Shown here piece by piece: positions 31,722-40,523 of a DNA stretch of 64,000 bases. The DNA comes from Clostridia bacterium. GTDB lineage: Bacteria; Bacillota; Clostridia; Oscillospirales; Acutalibacteraceae. The first letter of the stretch is position 1, and each line of letters opens with the position of its first letter. The DNA is taken from NCBI GenBank assembly GCA_017403185.1, contig JAFQON010000036.1, positions 1 to 64,000 of the forward strand, given 5' to 3'. The position numbers were made by a program, and so were the translations under genes. The notes beneath the pieces are model-generated. The model was not told the DNA's origin. It saw nothing but the letters and a program-made list of their open reading frames with translations, and ran no database searches.

Positions 31722-31897
31722 ATTTTCACCTTCGGAAGATTTTTTTGCAGTGATATACCTGAATAATAACAGATAATCACAAATCAGTCAATCACGGTGA
31801 GAACGAAAATATCGCATGAATTTGCATCGTGATGTATTTACAGACGGAACAAAAATGTGATATGATTATGATATATAATTCAAAAGGAGAGATTTTT

Positions 31898-34081
31898 GTG
31901 GATAAAAAAACAGCGGTTCAGCGAGCCGAAGAATTGCTCGCCAAGCTCTCTCTTGAAGAAAAGCTCTGCCAGCTTTCCTGCCAGATGTTATATCCGATAC
32001 GGGAGGATTACGAGCAGCGGCGTCTTTATAAATTCGGCAATTTTCGCAATCCCGGCCATTTTTTGCATGAGCACAGGGGCGGACCCGTTTCGCCTGCAGA
32101 GGTTACGGACGCAATAAACCGTGATATACGCCTGAGCATGGAGTGTAACTCACAGTGCGTGCCGCCGATTGAGCACGCCGAGGCGCTTCACGGCGCTCAG
32201 TGGGGCATGGCAACCTGCTTCCCGCAGCCGATAGGAATGGCTTCGATGTTTGACGCTGACCTTGTTGAGCGAATAGGCGATGTTATCGGCAAGGAATGCG
32301 CCGTTGTCGGCGTGAGGCAGGCACTCACCCCCGTGGTCAACATTGTGCGTGACTGCCGCTGGGGCAGAACAATAGAAAGCTTTGGCGAAGATGTGCTGTT
32401 AAGCTCCGATATGGGTGTTGCAATCTGTAAAGGTCTGCAAAAAAACGGCGTTATCGCAACCCCCAAGCACTATGCGGATAACTATTCCTACGGCGGCAGG
32501 GATTCCAATGTTTCGGACACCTGCGAACGCACAATGCGTGAGGTGTATCTCAAGCCCTTCGAGAGGTGCATCAAAGAGGGCGGTGCAATGTCTATTATGG
32601 CCGCTTACAACAGTTGGGACGGCGTTCCCTGCACCTGCAACGAGCGTCTTCTTACCGATATCCTGCGCAACGAATGGGGCTTTGAGGGCTTTGTTGTGTC
32701 CGACTACAACTCGGTTGAGGGTGTATGGGAAGCGCACAGACTCTATGATGCTGAATGGAAGGCTCAGGCGGCAAGCCTGAAGGCGGGCATGGATGTTGAC
32801 CTGCCGCAGAATTCCTATGACGATCTGATGATTGCATACAACGAGGGTTGGATTAACGAAGAGGATGTTGACCGTGCGCTTTTGCGTGTGCTGACGGCAA
32901 AATTCAGCATCGGACTTATGGATAAGCCCTTTGCAGACAGGGATGAGGCGCAGAGCCTTGTGCGCTGTGACGGGCATAAGCAGCTTGCGCTTGAAACAGC
33001 ACGCAGAGCAATGGTGCTGCTTAAAAATGAGGGTGTTCTGCCCTTTAAGAAAAACGAAATCAAAAAGCTCGCCGTGTTCGGCATGGGTGCAGATGTTTTC
33101 CCCGTTGGCGAGAATTATTCGGGCCCGTATGAGGTTCAGTGGACTGCCGAGGATGCAAAAACTCCGCTTCAATACCTGCGTGAATACCTTGACGGCTTTG
33201 CCGAGGTGGTTTTTGCTCCCGATGAGTGCATAGAGCAGATTGCCGCCGAGTGCGATGCCGCCGTGTATATGACAGCCATTGTTGAGGGCGAAGGTCTTGA
33301 CCGCTCGGATATCCGCCTGCCCGGCGTAACACGCAAAGCGCAGGAGGATGAGAGTGCCGTTATCGTGGGCAAAATCGAATTTGAGGTTAAAACCGACCAG
33401 GAAGAAAGCATCCGCAGAATGACCGCCGCCAACCCCAACTCGGCAGTTGTGCTCCTCAACGGCTCACCCGTGGATATGAGCGGCTGGCTTGACGGCTGCG
33501 GTGCGGTGCTTGAGGCGTGGTACCCCGGTGAGCAGGGTGCGCAGGCAATCTGCGAGCTGCTTTTCGGCGAGATAAGCCCGAGCGGCAAGCTCCCCATTAC
33601 TTTCCCGAAAACCGTGGGTCAGCTTCCGCTGTTCTATTCATTCAAGCCCTCGGGCAGAGGCTACGGCTATATTGAGAATGACGGCTCACCGCTCTATCCG
33701 TTCGGCTACGGTCTGAGCTACACCTCATTTGCACTTGATAATTTTGAGTGTGTCAGCAGCGGCAGCAGCCTGAGCGTTAAGCTTACCGTTGAGAACACGG
33801 GCGATTATGACGGCGCAGAGGTTATACAGGTTTATCTTTCGGGCAGAAACTGTGATGTTGTTATGCCCGTAAAGGAGCTCAAGGCATACAAGCGTGTTGA
33901 GCTGAAAAAGGGCGAAAAAGCCGAGCTGAACATATCAATCCCAAATGAAGCATTCCTCTATTATGACCGCCGCATGGCTTTGGGTATGCACGACGGCGAC
34001 TACACGGTCCTGATAGGAACCTCAAGCACGGATATACACAAGGAATTTGAAGTCCGTGTGCGTGATAAAAAGCTGATATAA
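31898..34081 (+). CDS. Glycoside hydrolase family 3 (beta-glucosidase/beta-xylosidase type)
   Basis: The product is 727 residues from the GTG at 31898, 7 bases after AAAGGAG. No signal peptide, so it acts in the cytoplasm on imported oligosaccharides. The N-terminal TIM barrel has VVNIVRDCRWGRTIESFGED, GVIATPKHYADN and the nucleophile Asp269 in FVVSDYNSV. The (alpha/beta)6 domain follows (LKNEGVLPFKK, VVLLNGSPVDMS, LPITFPKTVGQLP), and a fibronectin III-like domain at the C-terminus (YPFGYGLSYTSF, YTVLIGTSS). It removes terminal beta-linked glucose or xylose. It could serve with the GPH symporter in sugar uptake, though they are 10 kb apart. Confidence 0.9.
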   Translation: MDKKTAVQRAEELLAKLSLEEKLCQLSCQMLYPIREDYEQRRLYKFGNFRNPGHFLHEHRGGPVSPAEVTDAINRDIRLSMECNSQCVPPIEHAEALHGAQWGMATCFPQPIGMASMFDADLVERIGDVIGKECAVVGVRQALTPVVNIVRDCRWGRTIESFGEDVLLSSDMGVAICKGLQKNGVIATPKHYADNYSYGGRDSNVSDTCERTMREVYLKPFERCIKEGGAMSIMAAYNSWDGVPCTCNERLLTDILRNEWGFEGFVVSDYNSVEGVWEAHRLYDAEWKAQAASLKAGMDVDLPQNSYDDLMIAYNEGWINEEDVDRALLRVLTAKFSIGLMDKPFADRDEAQSLVRCDGHKQLALETARRAMVLLKNEGVLPFKKNEIKKLAVFGMGADVFPVGENYSGPYEVQWTAEDAKTPLQYLREYLDGFAEVVFAPDECIEQIAAECDAAVYMTAIVEGEGLDRSDIRLPGVTRKAQEDESAVIVGKIEFEVKTDQEESIRRMTAANPNSAVVLLNGSPVDMSGWLDGCGAVLEAWYPGEQGAQAICELLFGEISPSGKLPITFPKTVGQLPLFYSFKPSGRGYGYIENDGSPLYPFGYGLSYTSFALDNFECVSSGSSLSVKLTVENTGDYDGAEVIQVYLSGRNCDVVMPVKELKAYKRVELKKGEKAELNISIPNEAFLYYDRRMALGMHDGDYTVLIGTSSTDIHKEFEVRVRDKKLI

Positions 34082-34135
34082 GCTCCGTTTTTGCGGGTGT
34101 CACAAATAAACGGCACGACACTTTTGCATTTTTCA

Positions 34136-34168
34136 AACACTTCCGATTTATGTCGGGAGTGTTTTTTT
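34136..34168 (+). terminator. Intrinsic terminator of the GH3 gene
   Basis: AACACTTCCGA and TCGGGAGTGTT (one wobble) around TTTATG, then seven T. Confidence 0.85.
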
Positions 34169-34210
34169 GTTTCAAACCATTCACAAAAAGGCAAAATAAT
34201 GATAAAAAAG

Positions 34211-34239
34211 TGGACTTTTGTCACCAACAATGATATAAT
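34211..34239 (+). promoter_or_regulatory. Promoter of the EpsG-like/GT39-like pair
   Basis: TGGACT (34211-34216), 17 bp, TATAAT (34234-34239); the ATG is at 34298. Confidence 0.5.
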
Positions 34240-34297
34240 TTAATTTGATTTAATCAGCAGTTCCCCCGAAACTAATTTTGTTCATTGAGGAGTCCGT

Positions 34298-35407
34298 ATG
34301 GTTTATTATGCACCGGCGATTGCCATGTCGCTTATTATGGCATACTTCTTTTCAACTGAATATGAGCTGCCTAACGGCGTGAAGGTAAGACTGCTGCGCA
34401 CCTTCAAAATCGCATTTCTGGTTTTGCTTCCGCTTGCTTTCGTTGCGGCATTCCGTTGGGAGGTTGGCTCGGATACATGGTATGGAGCTTCTTATTGGGA
34501 ATCCTATCAAGCGGCAAAAGAAGGCGAAAACATCCGTGATTTTGAGCCGCTTTTTTATCTTTTCACATGGCTGGTGGCAAAACTTGATGTGCCGTATTTT
34601 TGGTATATATTTATTCACAGCTTGGTTTTTATGCTCTGCGTTGCCTACAGTATACCGAGAGGCAGCATACAGCCCGTATGGACCGTTGCCGTTTTTTTTC
34701 TGCTTTATATTTTCTTTGATTCGTTCTCGGCACTCAGGCAAGCTCTTGCAACCGGTTTTGTGATAATCGCATTAGCAAACATAATTTATATGCCTGCGTC
34801 AAAAAAGAAAGATATAAGCATTATTGCGCTTATCACCTGCGCATCATTGTTTCATTCGATTGCCTTTATATTTATTCCGATATATATTATGTGCCGCTTC
34901 AGGCTCAGCAGAGATGCCTTGTTAAAAGCGGCTGTAGTTGGTGTTCTGGCATATCCGCTGCTTCAGGTTCTTCTTGGTTTTCTGAACAGATTCATTAAAA
35001 GTGAGGGCACATATACATATTCAACAAACGGCGTTGCTCTGGTTAATCTTGTGCTGTCTTTCGGAATTTTTGTTTTATGCTGGTATTTTTATGATTCAAT
35101 TAATGAGCTTGATGAAAACGCATACATATATATGAATATGTCACTTGTTGTTTTCATTCTTATGTTGAATTCCGGTGCGCTTTACCTTGCTTTCAGATAT
35201 TTTGATATGCTGAAAACGCTTTACCTGTTTACTGTTCCCTTTATAGTGAAAGGAATCAAAAACAGCAGAACACGGCTTTTGGTGCAAACCGTTTTGCTTA
35301 TGGTTTTCCTTCTTTGGTTTATAAATGCTTTTTTTATACAGGCTAACTACGCCTCACAGTATCACTCAGCACTTTCGGATTGGGAAAAAATTTCAAATCT
35401 GCCTTAA
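34298..35407 (+). CDS. EpsG-family polysaccharide polymerase-like membrane protein
   Basis: The product is 369 residues with about 9-10 membrane helices. The EpsG signature FVAAFRWEVGSDTWYGASYWE lies after the second helix (family: A-F-R-x2-V-G-x-D-x2-Y), and SFSALRQALATGFVIIA follows in a later helix. EpsG/Wzy-type proteins join repeat units of exopolysaccharide. Only one further glycan gene follows directly, so this is not a full polysaccharide operon. GAGGAG stands before the ATG. Confidence 0.75.
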   Translation: MVYYAPAIAMSLIMAYFFSTEYELPNGVKVRLLRTFKIAFLVLLPLAFVAAFRWEVGSDTWYGASYWESYQAAKEGENIRDFEPLFYLFTWLVAKLDVPYFWYIFIHSLVFMLCVAYSIPRGSIQPVWTVAVFFLLYIFFDSFSALRQALATGFVIIALANIIYMPASKKKDISIIALITCASLFHSIAFIFIPIYIMCRFRLSRDALLKAAVVGVLAYPLLQVLLGFLNRFIKSEGTYTYSTNGVALVNLVLSFGIFVLCWYFYDSINELDENAYIYMNMSLVVFILMLNSGALYLAFRYFDMLKTLYLFTVPFIVKGIKNSRTRLLVQTVLLMVFLLWFINAFFIQANYASQYHSALSDWEKISNLP

Positions 35408-35449
35408 GCGCTTGCAGATAATAACTTAATCATTTGAGGAGCATAACTA

Positions 35450-36931
35450 ATGAAAAAAACAAAAAGCTTTTTAAAAACCGAAACGGGTCAGGTGCTTTTG
35501 TTGGGTGCATTTTTTGTTGCCGCCATGTTTGTGTTCTCTATGAGCACCAGTCCGGTAACTCCCAATCGGTTGGGTCTTGATTCTTCAATTTTTTCACTGC
35601 TCGGAAAGGGCATAGTGTCCGGAAAAACCCTTTATATTGATTTATTTGACCACAAAGGACCGCTGATTTTTTTTGTTAATGCTTTGGGATATTTTATCGG
35701 CGGGCGAACAGGTATATTTATTGTTCAATGTATAACCGGTCTGATATGTCTTGGCTTTATTTATAAAACAGTCAGATTATTGCAGCCCGAAGGAAGCTGC
35801 CTGCCTGCAAAAACGGTTTTATGCGTTTTTGTTCCGGCATACACATATTTTTTCTATACCTTTGAGTGCGGAAACCTTACGGAAGAATACTCGCTGCTGT
35901 TTATCTGCGCTTCTTTGTTTCTTTTTTGTAAATATGCAAAAAAATCAGACAGTAATCCCGCACATCCTCCGCTTTTTGCAGCTGTTTACGGTATTTCATT
36001 TGCTGCGCTTGCATTTTTCAGGCTGAACAATGCAGTGACTGTATGTGCAGGAATATTTGTTATTTTTTGCAATCTTTTACACAAAAAACAATTCAAGAAC
36101 CTGTTTCTGAATCTTTTGTCAGGTCTTGCAGGCATGGCTGTTATTATTGTTCCGACAGTTATTTATTTTCACTCCCGTTCTGCGCTGGACGAAATGATTT
36201 ACGCCACTTTTTTGCATAATTTTAAAATTGCGGCAAACACGGGGCATGATGCCATATTCAGCAAGCCTCAGATTTTTTTGATTCTTTACGCTCCCGTTGC
36301 GGTCTCGGCTTTCCTTTGGGCTGCAAATATAATAAAGGAAAAGAAGCTTGTTCTGTTTGATTTTCTCATGGCAACAATACTTTTGCTGAACTTCGCTTCT
36401 CTTTGGATTGCCAACAGATACCCGCATTATTTCACGGTGTTTATGCCTGTTTTTGTTGTATCTGTTGCTAAGTATTACCCTTCGGTTTCATGCAAAAAAC
36501 TGAGCGCCTTTGCTTTGAGCTGCTGCCTGATTCTCAGCTTTATCGGATTGGGATACTATAATTATTATAAAAACTTTACTTCGTATTTTATTGAGAAAGA
36601 GACAGATAAGCGCTATGAAATTATTGCGGAAGATTTGAAAATAATTCCTCAGGACGAAAAGGATTCTGTTATAGGATATCAGATAAAGCCTGATATATAT
36701 CACTATGGTGATATTATCCCCTGCTACAAATATTACACACTGCAGGAAACATGGGCCATAACAAATGTGCAGATTCTTGAGGATTTTTTGATATGGGCGG
36801 AAGAACAAAAGCCGCTTTGGATACTTAAAGACTCCGAAAGTGAAAACGGCTTGTTTGAAGATATTCTTGAAAAAAACTACGAAGAAAAATGCAGAAATGA
36901 ATATATTGTTATCTACAGGCTGAACGATTAG
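35450..36931 (+). CDS. GT39/ArnT-like lipid-linked glycosyltransferase
   Basis: The product is 493 residues with many membrane helices. After the first helix, LGLDSSIFSLLGKGIVSGKTLYIDLFDHKGPLIF matches the first extracytoplasmic loop of the PMT/GT39 and ArnT fold, where the acidic residues (DSS, DLFDHKGP) take part in catalysis. A soluble C-terminal part of about 100 residues follows. Such enzymes transfer a sugar from a polyprenyl-phosphate donor to protein or glycolipid outside the membrane. It follows the EpsG-like gene by 42 bases. Confidence 0.72.
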   Translation: MKKTKSFLKTETGQVLLLGAFFVAAMFVFSMSTSPVTPNRLGLDSSIFSLLGKGIVSGKTLYIDLFDHKGPLIFFVNALGYFIGGRTGIFIVQCITGLICLGFIYKTVRLLQPEGSCLPAKTVLCVFVPAYTYFFYTFECGNLTEEYSLLFICASLFLFCKYAKKSDSNPAHPPLFAAVYGISFAALAFFRLNNAVTVCAGIFVIFCNLLHKKQFKNLFLNLLSGLAGMAVIIVPTVIYFHSRSALDEMIYATFLHNFKIAANTGHDAIFSKPQIFLILYAPVAVSAFLWAANIIKEKKLVLFDFLMATILLLNFASLWIANRYPHYFTVFMPVFVVSVAKYYPSVSCKKLSAFALSCCLILSFIGLGYYNYYKNFTSYFIEKETDKRYEIIAEDLKIIPQDEKDSVIGYQIKPDIYHYGDIIPCYKYYTLQETWAITNVQILEDFLIWAEEQKPLWILKDSESENGLFEDILEKNYEEKCRNEYIVIYRLND

Positions 36932-36958
36932 ATTAACAGATTTTGTTTCACAAAAAAC

Positions 36959-37000
36959 AAACGGTTTACAAAGGAATTCTCCGATGTAAACCGTTTATTT
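36959..37000. terminator. Terminator between convergent genes
   Basis: AAACGGTTTACA and TGTAAACCGTTT (36959-36996) form a 12-bp stem followed by ATTTT. Confidence 0.8.
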
Positions 37001-37039
37001 TAGGAATTAATCGCATCACTGTGCCCGTTCATTCTTCTG

Positions 37040-38191
37040 TCAGCCGTAAAGATATTCATTGACTCTTTTGGCTGCCGAATCAATATCAAACGATATTATC
37101 GCCATGCCGTTGTAGTATTCGTAGCTGTAATCGTCGCTGAAGGGTACATGCTGTGAATCGATTGAAAGTGACGAAGCCTTCATGGCAATTGAGGTCACAA
37201 AAGACAGAAGAGTGGAAACGGAAATATTTGTTTTTACCAATGTGAAAGAATAGTTTGTCAGGTCATATATCTCGGCAAGGCTTTTTTCATTGATAATCTT
37301 TTTTGCGAGTGTAACAATAACATTTCGCTGACGCTCTGTTCTTTTGAAATCGTTATCAACATAACGGGTGCGCATATAAACAAGAGCACGCTCTCCGTTC
37401 ATATGGAACGGACCTTCCTTCAGCTTAACCCTGCCCATGTATCCCGTGTGATTATAGAAATCCGCTTCTTTTTGTGTCAGGTTGATTTCAACCCCGCCAA
37501 CCTTATCAACAAAGTTTCTTGCTCCGTTAAAATCAATAACAACAAAATGCTGAATATCAAGGTCAAACAGCTCATTAACCGTGTTCACTGCAAGGCCCAC
37601 TCCGTCGAAGGAATATGCGGCATTTATTCTGTTCCAATTGTGACCCTCTATGGGAATAAGAGAATCTCTCAACACGGAAACCATCTTTATTTTTCCCGTG
37701 CGTTTGTTGTATGACAGAACAATAATGCTGTCGCTTCTGCCTCGCTCCTTTGTTACATTTCTCGAATCTGTGCCGAGAACAAGAATGTTGATAACATCGG
37801 GGTCCTTTTGCTCTACACGGTATATCGGCGTTTTGCCGTAAACACTGATCGCATTGGGAGAATCGCCGAATGAAACATCATAATCAAAGGGCTTTTTGTA
37901 AAGGACCGTGTCCGGGTCCTGCACATTCTGTGCCCCGCCTTTCTCGGAAACCGAAGGTGAGCCGGAGCTGCTCTGAACAGCAGTCGTTTCTTCAACTCCC
38001 CACAAATCGGGATTTGTTGACGGCTCAACATATTCCTCGGAGCGATCCTCAATTTCTCTGCCCTCATAGGCATTTCTGATATACCCTGACACAAGTGAAA
38101 CCGCAACTCCGGCAACCGCTGCAGTGAACAGCAAAACCGGAATCAGAATACACAAAACAATTATTTTTTTTGTTTTCTTTTTTTCTTTCAT
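37040..38191 (-). CDS. LytR-CpsA-Psr (LCP) family protein
   Basis: The product is 383 residues. A cytoplasmic KEKKKTKK tail, one membrane helix (about 9-33), a Ser/Glu-rich stalk, then the LCP domain: DVINILVLGTDSRNVTKERGRSDSIIVLSYN (Asp/Arg of the pyrophosphate site), MVSVLRDSLIPI, NRINAAYSFDGVGLAVNTVNELFDL, VGGVEINL and ALVYMRTRYVDNDFKRTERQRNVI. LCP proteins ligate polyprenyl-linked glycopolymers to peptidoglycan outside the membrane. Nearby EpsG-like, GT39-like, GalU and sugar-transferase genes supply a plausible substrate pathway. Confidence 0.9.
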   Translation of the reverse strand: MKEKKKTKKIIVLCILIPVLLFTAAVAGVAVSLVSGYIRNAYEGREIEDRSEEYVEPSTNPDLWGVEETTAVQSSSGSPSVSEKGGAQNVQDPDTVLYKKPFDYDVSFGDSPNAISVYGKTPIYRVEQKDPDVINILVLGTDSRNVTKERGRSDSIIVLSYNKRTGKIKMVSVLRDSLIPIEGHNWNRINAAYSFDGVGLAVNTVNELFDLDIQHFVVIDFNGARNFVDKVGGVEINLTQKEADFYNHTGYMGRVKLKEGPFHMNGERALVYMRTRYVDNDFKRTERQRNVIVTLAKKIINEKSLAEIYDLTNYSFTLVKTNISVSTLLSFVTSIAMKASSLSIDSQHVPFSDDYSYEYYNGMAIISFDIDSAAKRVNEYLYG

Positions 38192-38225
38192 TTCAAAACT
38201 TCTTTTTAATTTATATTTTGTTTTG

Positions 38226-38254
38226 TTGACAACCGTGTTTTTTCGGTTTACAAT
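38226..38254 (+). promoter_or_regulatory. Promoter of the VanY-like gene
   Basis: TTGACA (38226-38231), 17 bp, TACAAT (38249-38254). Confidence 0.75.
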
Positions 38255-38271
38255 AGACGAGGTGATTTATT

Positions 38272-39177
38272 ATGAAAAAAACTTTATCTCTCGCTCTTCT
38301 CGGCATACTTGCCGTTGTGCTTCTCGGCTACGGAATAGTTTCTCTTACGACCGAAAAGCCCGATAAGGCTGCAACAACAACCTCATCTGCCTTAACAACT
38401 GCCCAAAAAACAACAGCACAAAAAACTACTCAGGAAACTACAGAAGAAACCACAAAAAAATCAGGCGGTTTCTTTGAAAATCTTTTTTCTCCCGAAGAAA
38501 AAGAAACGGAGCCTCAGACCGAAGCCGCAACCGAAAACCCTTATTACAGCACAGAAAAAATTGAGGACTACGCCTACGCATATGCAGGCTTTGAGCCCGC
38601 TTATGCCAATATGGAAATAAGAGATTGGAATATGATTCTTGTTAACAGGGATTATATACTCCCTGACGGCTATATGCCTGAGCTTGCGCCCTGCATAACC
38701 GATGACCCCGACAGCCTTAAGCTTGACCGCCGTGTCGCCCCCCATTACAACGAGATGTATCTCGCCGCTCTTGAAGACGGAATTGAGCTCACTCCCGTTT
38801 CAGGCTACCGCTCGGTTGAGAGGCAGACAAGGAATTTTGAAAATAAAATTCAGAAGTATATCGACGAGGGCTACGGTAAAATCGAAGCAACGCAGATGGC
38901 GGCAACGATTATTCTGCCCCCGGGCACAAGTGAGCACAATGCAGGTCTCGCAATGGATATCTGCAGCCTTTATGAAAGCTTTGAGAATACCGATGAGTTT
39001 GAGTGGTTGAGCGAAAACGCTGCGGACTACGGCTTTATTCTTCGCTATCCCAAAGATAAGCAGGATATCACAAAAATCATCTATGAGCCGTGGCACTGGC
39101 GCTATGTAGGCGTTGAAGCCGCAAAAGAAATGAAGGCAAGCGGCGAGTGCCTTGAAGAATATTTAGGAGTTGCCTGA
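38272..39177 (+). CDS. Membrane-anchored D,D-carboxypeptidase, VanY/M15 family
   Basis: The product is 301 residues. An N-terminal helix (4-24) anchors it, followed by a Thr/Lys-rich linker (AQKTTAQKTTQETTEETTKK). The M15B domain has SGYRSVERQTRNFE, PPGTSEHNAGLAMDIC (zinc His and Asp) and YEPWHWRYVG (catalytic Glu and zinc His). It trims the terminal D-Ala from peptidoglycan stem peptides. It is monocistronic; its last 15 bases overlap the convergent sugar-transferase gene. Confidence 0.88.
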   Translation: MKKTLSLALLGILAVVLLGYGIVSLTTEKPDKAATTTSSALTTAQKTTAQKTTQETTEETTKKSGGFFENLFSPEEKETEPQTEAATENPYYSTEKIEDYAYAYAGFEPAYANMEIRDWNMILVNRDYILPDGYMPELAPCITDDPDSLKLDRRVAPHYNEMYLAALEDGIELTPVSGYRSVERQTRNFENKIQKYIDEGYGKIEATQMAATIILPPGTSEHNAGLAMDICSLYESFENTDEFEWLSENAADYGFILRYPKDKQDITKIIYEPWHWRYVGVEAAKEMKASGECLEEYLGVA

Positions 39178-39762
39178 GTTATATTTGTTATCAGGCTCTC
39201 CGCCCTCTGCAATATTTTCTCTTTTGAGCACAACCGTAACGGTTTTAATCATTATTTTTATATCAAAAGCAATGCTCTGTTTGTCAATGTATTCCTTGTC
39301 AAACAGGGCTTTTTCTTCGTCTGAAAGCATATCCCTGCCGTTGACCTGAGCCCAACCTGTTATGCCCGGTCTGACGGAATAAATGCCGTATTCCTTGCGG
39401 AGGTTTCTGATTTCCTTCTCCTCGGGGATGAGCGGTCTGGGACCCACGAAGCTCATGTCGCCCCTGAGCACATTGAAGAGCTGCGGCAGCTCGTCAAGGC
39501 TTGTTTTGCGCAGAAATCTGCCGCTTTTGGTAATCACGCTGTCCGCCTCGGTCAAATCCTTTGTGGCGGCAAGGCGTGTGTTGTTTTTCATAGTGCGGAA
39601 TTTATAAATATAGAAAAGCTTGTTATCCTTGCCCACACGGTACTGCTTATAAATTACGGGGTTGCCCGCATCAATTGCAATGATTATGCTTATTATAAGG
39701 AATACCGGCAGCAGCATGATGATGAGCAAAAGACTCACCGTAAAATCAAATAAGCGTTTCAT
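39163..39762 (-). CDS. Undecaprenyl-phosphate sugar phosphotransferase (bacterial sugar transferase)
   Basis: The product is 199 residues from the ATG at 39762 (MKRLFDF), with GAGGTGTGA upstream; a longer frame to 39822 lacks a site. The pattern is a re-entrant helix (LFDFTVSLLLIIMLLPVFLII) followed by VIYKQYRVGKDNKLFYIYKFRTM, LRKTSLDELPQLFNVLRGDMSFVGPRP and YSVRPGITGWAQVNGR, all diagnostic of the PglC/WbaP catalytic domain. It is the small (PglC-like) form. It starts lipid-linked glycan synthesis by moving phospho-sugar from a UDP-sugar to the carrier lipid. It ends tail-to-tail with the VanY-like gene. Confidence 0.88.
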   Translation of the reverse strand: MKRLFDFTVSLLLIIMLLPVFLIISIIIAIDAGNPVIYKQYRVGKDNKLFYIYKFRTMKNNTRLAATKDLTEADSVITKSGRFLRKTSLDELPQLFNVLRGDMSFVGPRPLIPEEKEIRNLRKEYGIYSVRPGITGWAQVNGRDMLSDEEKALFDKEYIDKQSIAFDIKIMIKTVTVVLKRENIAEGGEPDNKYNSGNS

Positions 39763-39784
39763 TTCACACCTCATTTTGAGTGCA

Positions 39785-40393
39785 TTATGTGTTTTTGCCC
39801 GACCAAAAGATATAATCCTCAATCAACACCGCTCTTACAGGCGCTCCTTCAAGCCCGTTGTAGCACACGGGCGGAGCAAAAAGAAAATAATTGCCCGGCT
39901 TTACCGCAGAGAGATCAAGGCCTTCGAGCACCGCAACATTATTCTGCAAAAAAGCCTTGTGAGGACCCGTCTGATTACCCTTGCAGCCGACGGAAAGCGA
40001 ATCCGTACCGATGAGAATAAGCCCTCTGTCTGCAAGCTCCTGAGCGGAGGAATCCATAAAAAACGCCCTTCCGCCGCCCTTTATGAGCAGCCTTTCGCAT
40101 TTTTTGGGGAAGTGGCGGTCAACATATTCGCCCGTAATAACCCCTGCGGGCACCTGAATAACCGTGCACGGGCCGACAAAGGTTTCAACCGGCAGATTTT
40201 CAATCGTTTCGCCGTTTGAAAGAAAGTGCAACGGAGCATCAACATGGGTTGCATTGTGAACGCAGGCATGAATAACAGAGAGATTGCACTCGGATTTTTC
40301 GCCGATTTCGCAAATCTGCTCCGAAACAGGCTCGGGGTCGCCGGGGTAAACCTCCCCGCCAAAAAATTTTCTCGAAATATCAATCAGTTTCAC
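39785..40393 (-). CDS. Cyclase family / kynurenine-formamidase-like metal hydrolase
   Basis: The product is 202 residues. The family motif H-x-G-T-H-x-D-A-P-x-H appears as HNATHVDAPLHF (Asn-Ala replacing Gly), which binds the metal. GRAFFMDSSAQELADRGLILIGTDSLSV and FLFAPPVCYNGLEGAPVRAVLI complete the fold. The family includes arylformamidases and other amidases or lactonases; the substrate is not clear and no tryptophan-degradation genes are near. It is 22 bases from the sugar-transferase gene. Confidence 0.78.
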   Translation of the reverse strand: MKLIDISRKFFGGEVYPGDPEPVSEQICEIGEKSECNLSVIHACVHNATHVDAPLHFLSNGETIENLPVETFVGPCTVIQVPAGVITGEYVDRHFPKKCERLLIKGGGRAFFMDSSAQELADRGLILIGTDSLSVGCKGNQTGPHKAFLQNNVAVLEGLDLSAVKPGNYFLFAPPVCYNGLEGAPVRAVLIEDYIFWSGKNT

Positions 40394-40404
40394 GCTCTCA
40401 CCCC

Positions 40405-40523
40405 AGTCTTTAATGAATAGTGAATAATGAAAAATAAATAATTAAGGGTCTGCGACGCTTATTATAATCGGGCAAGGGCAGAGCCCTTCCGAAATTTTTC
40501 ATTCTTCATTTTTAATTTATCAC
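40405..40523. repeat. Dispersed intergenic repeat, family A
   Basis: The left end TGAATAGTGAATAATGAAAA and the right end TTTTTCATTCTTCATTTTTA are imperfect inverted repeats. The centre GGGCAAGGGCAGAGCCCTTC is shared with 15000-15030. Confidence 0.65.
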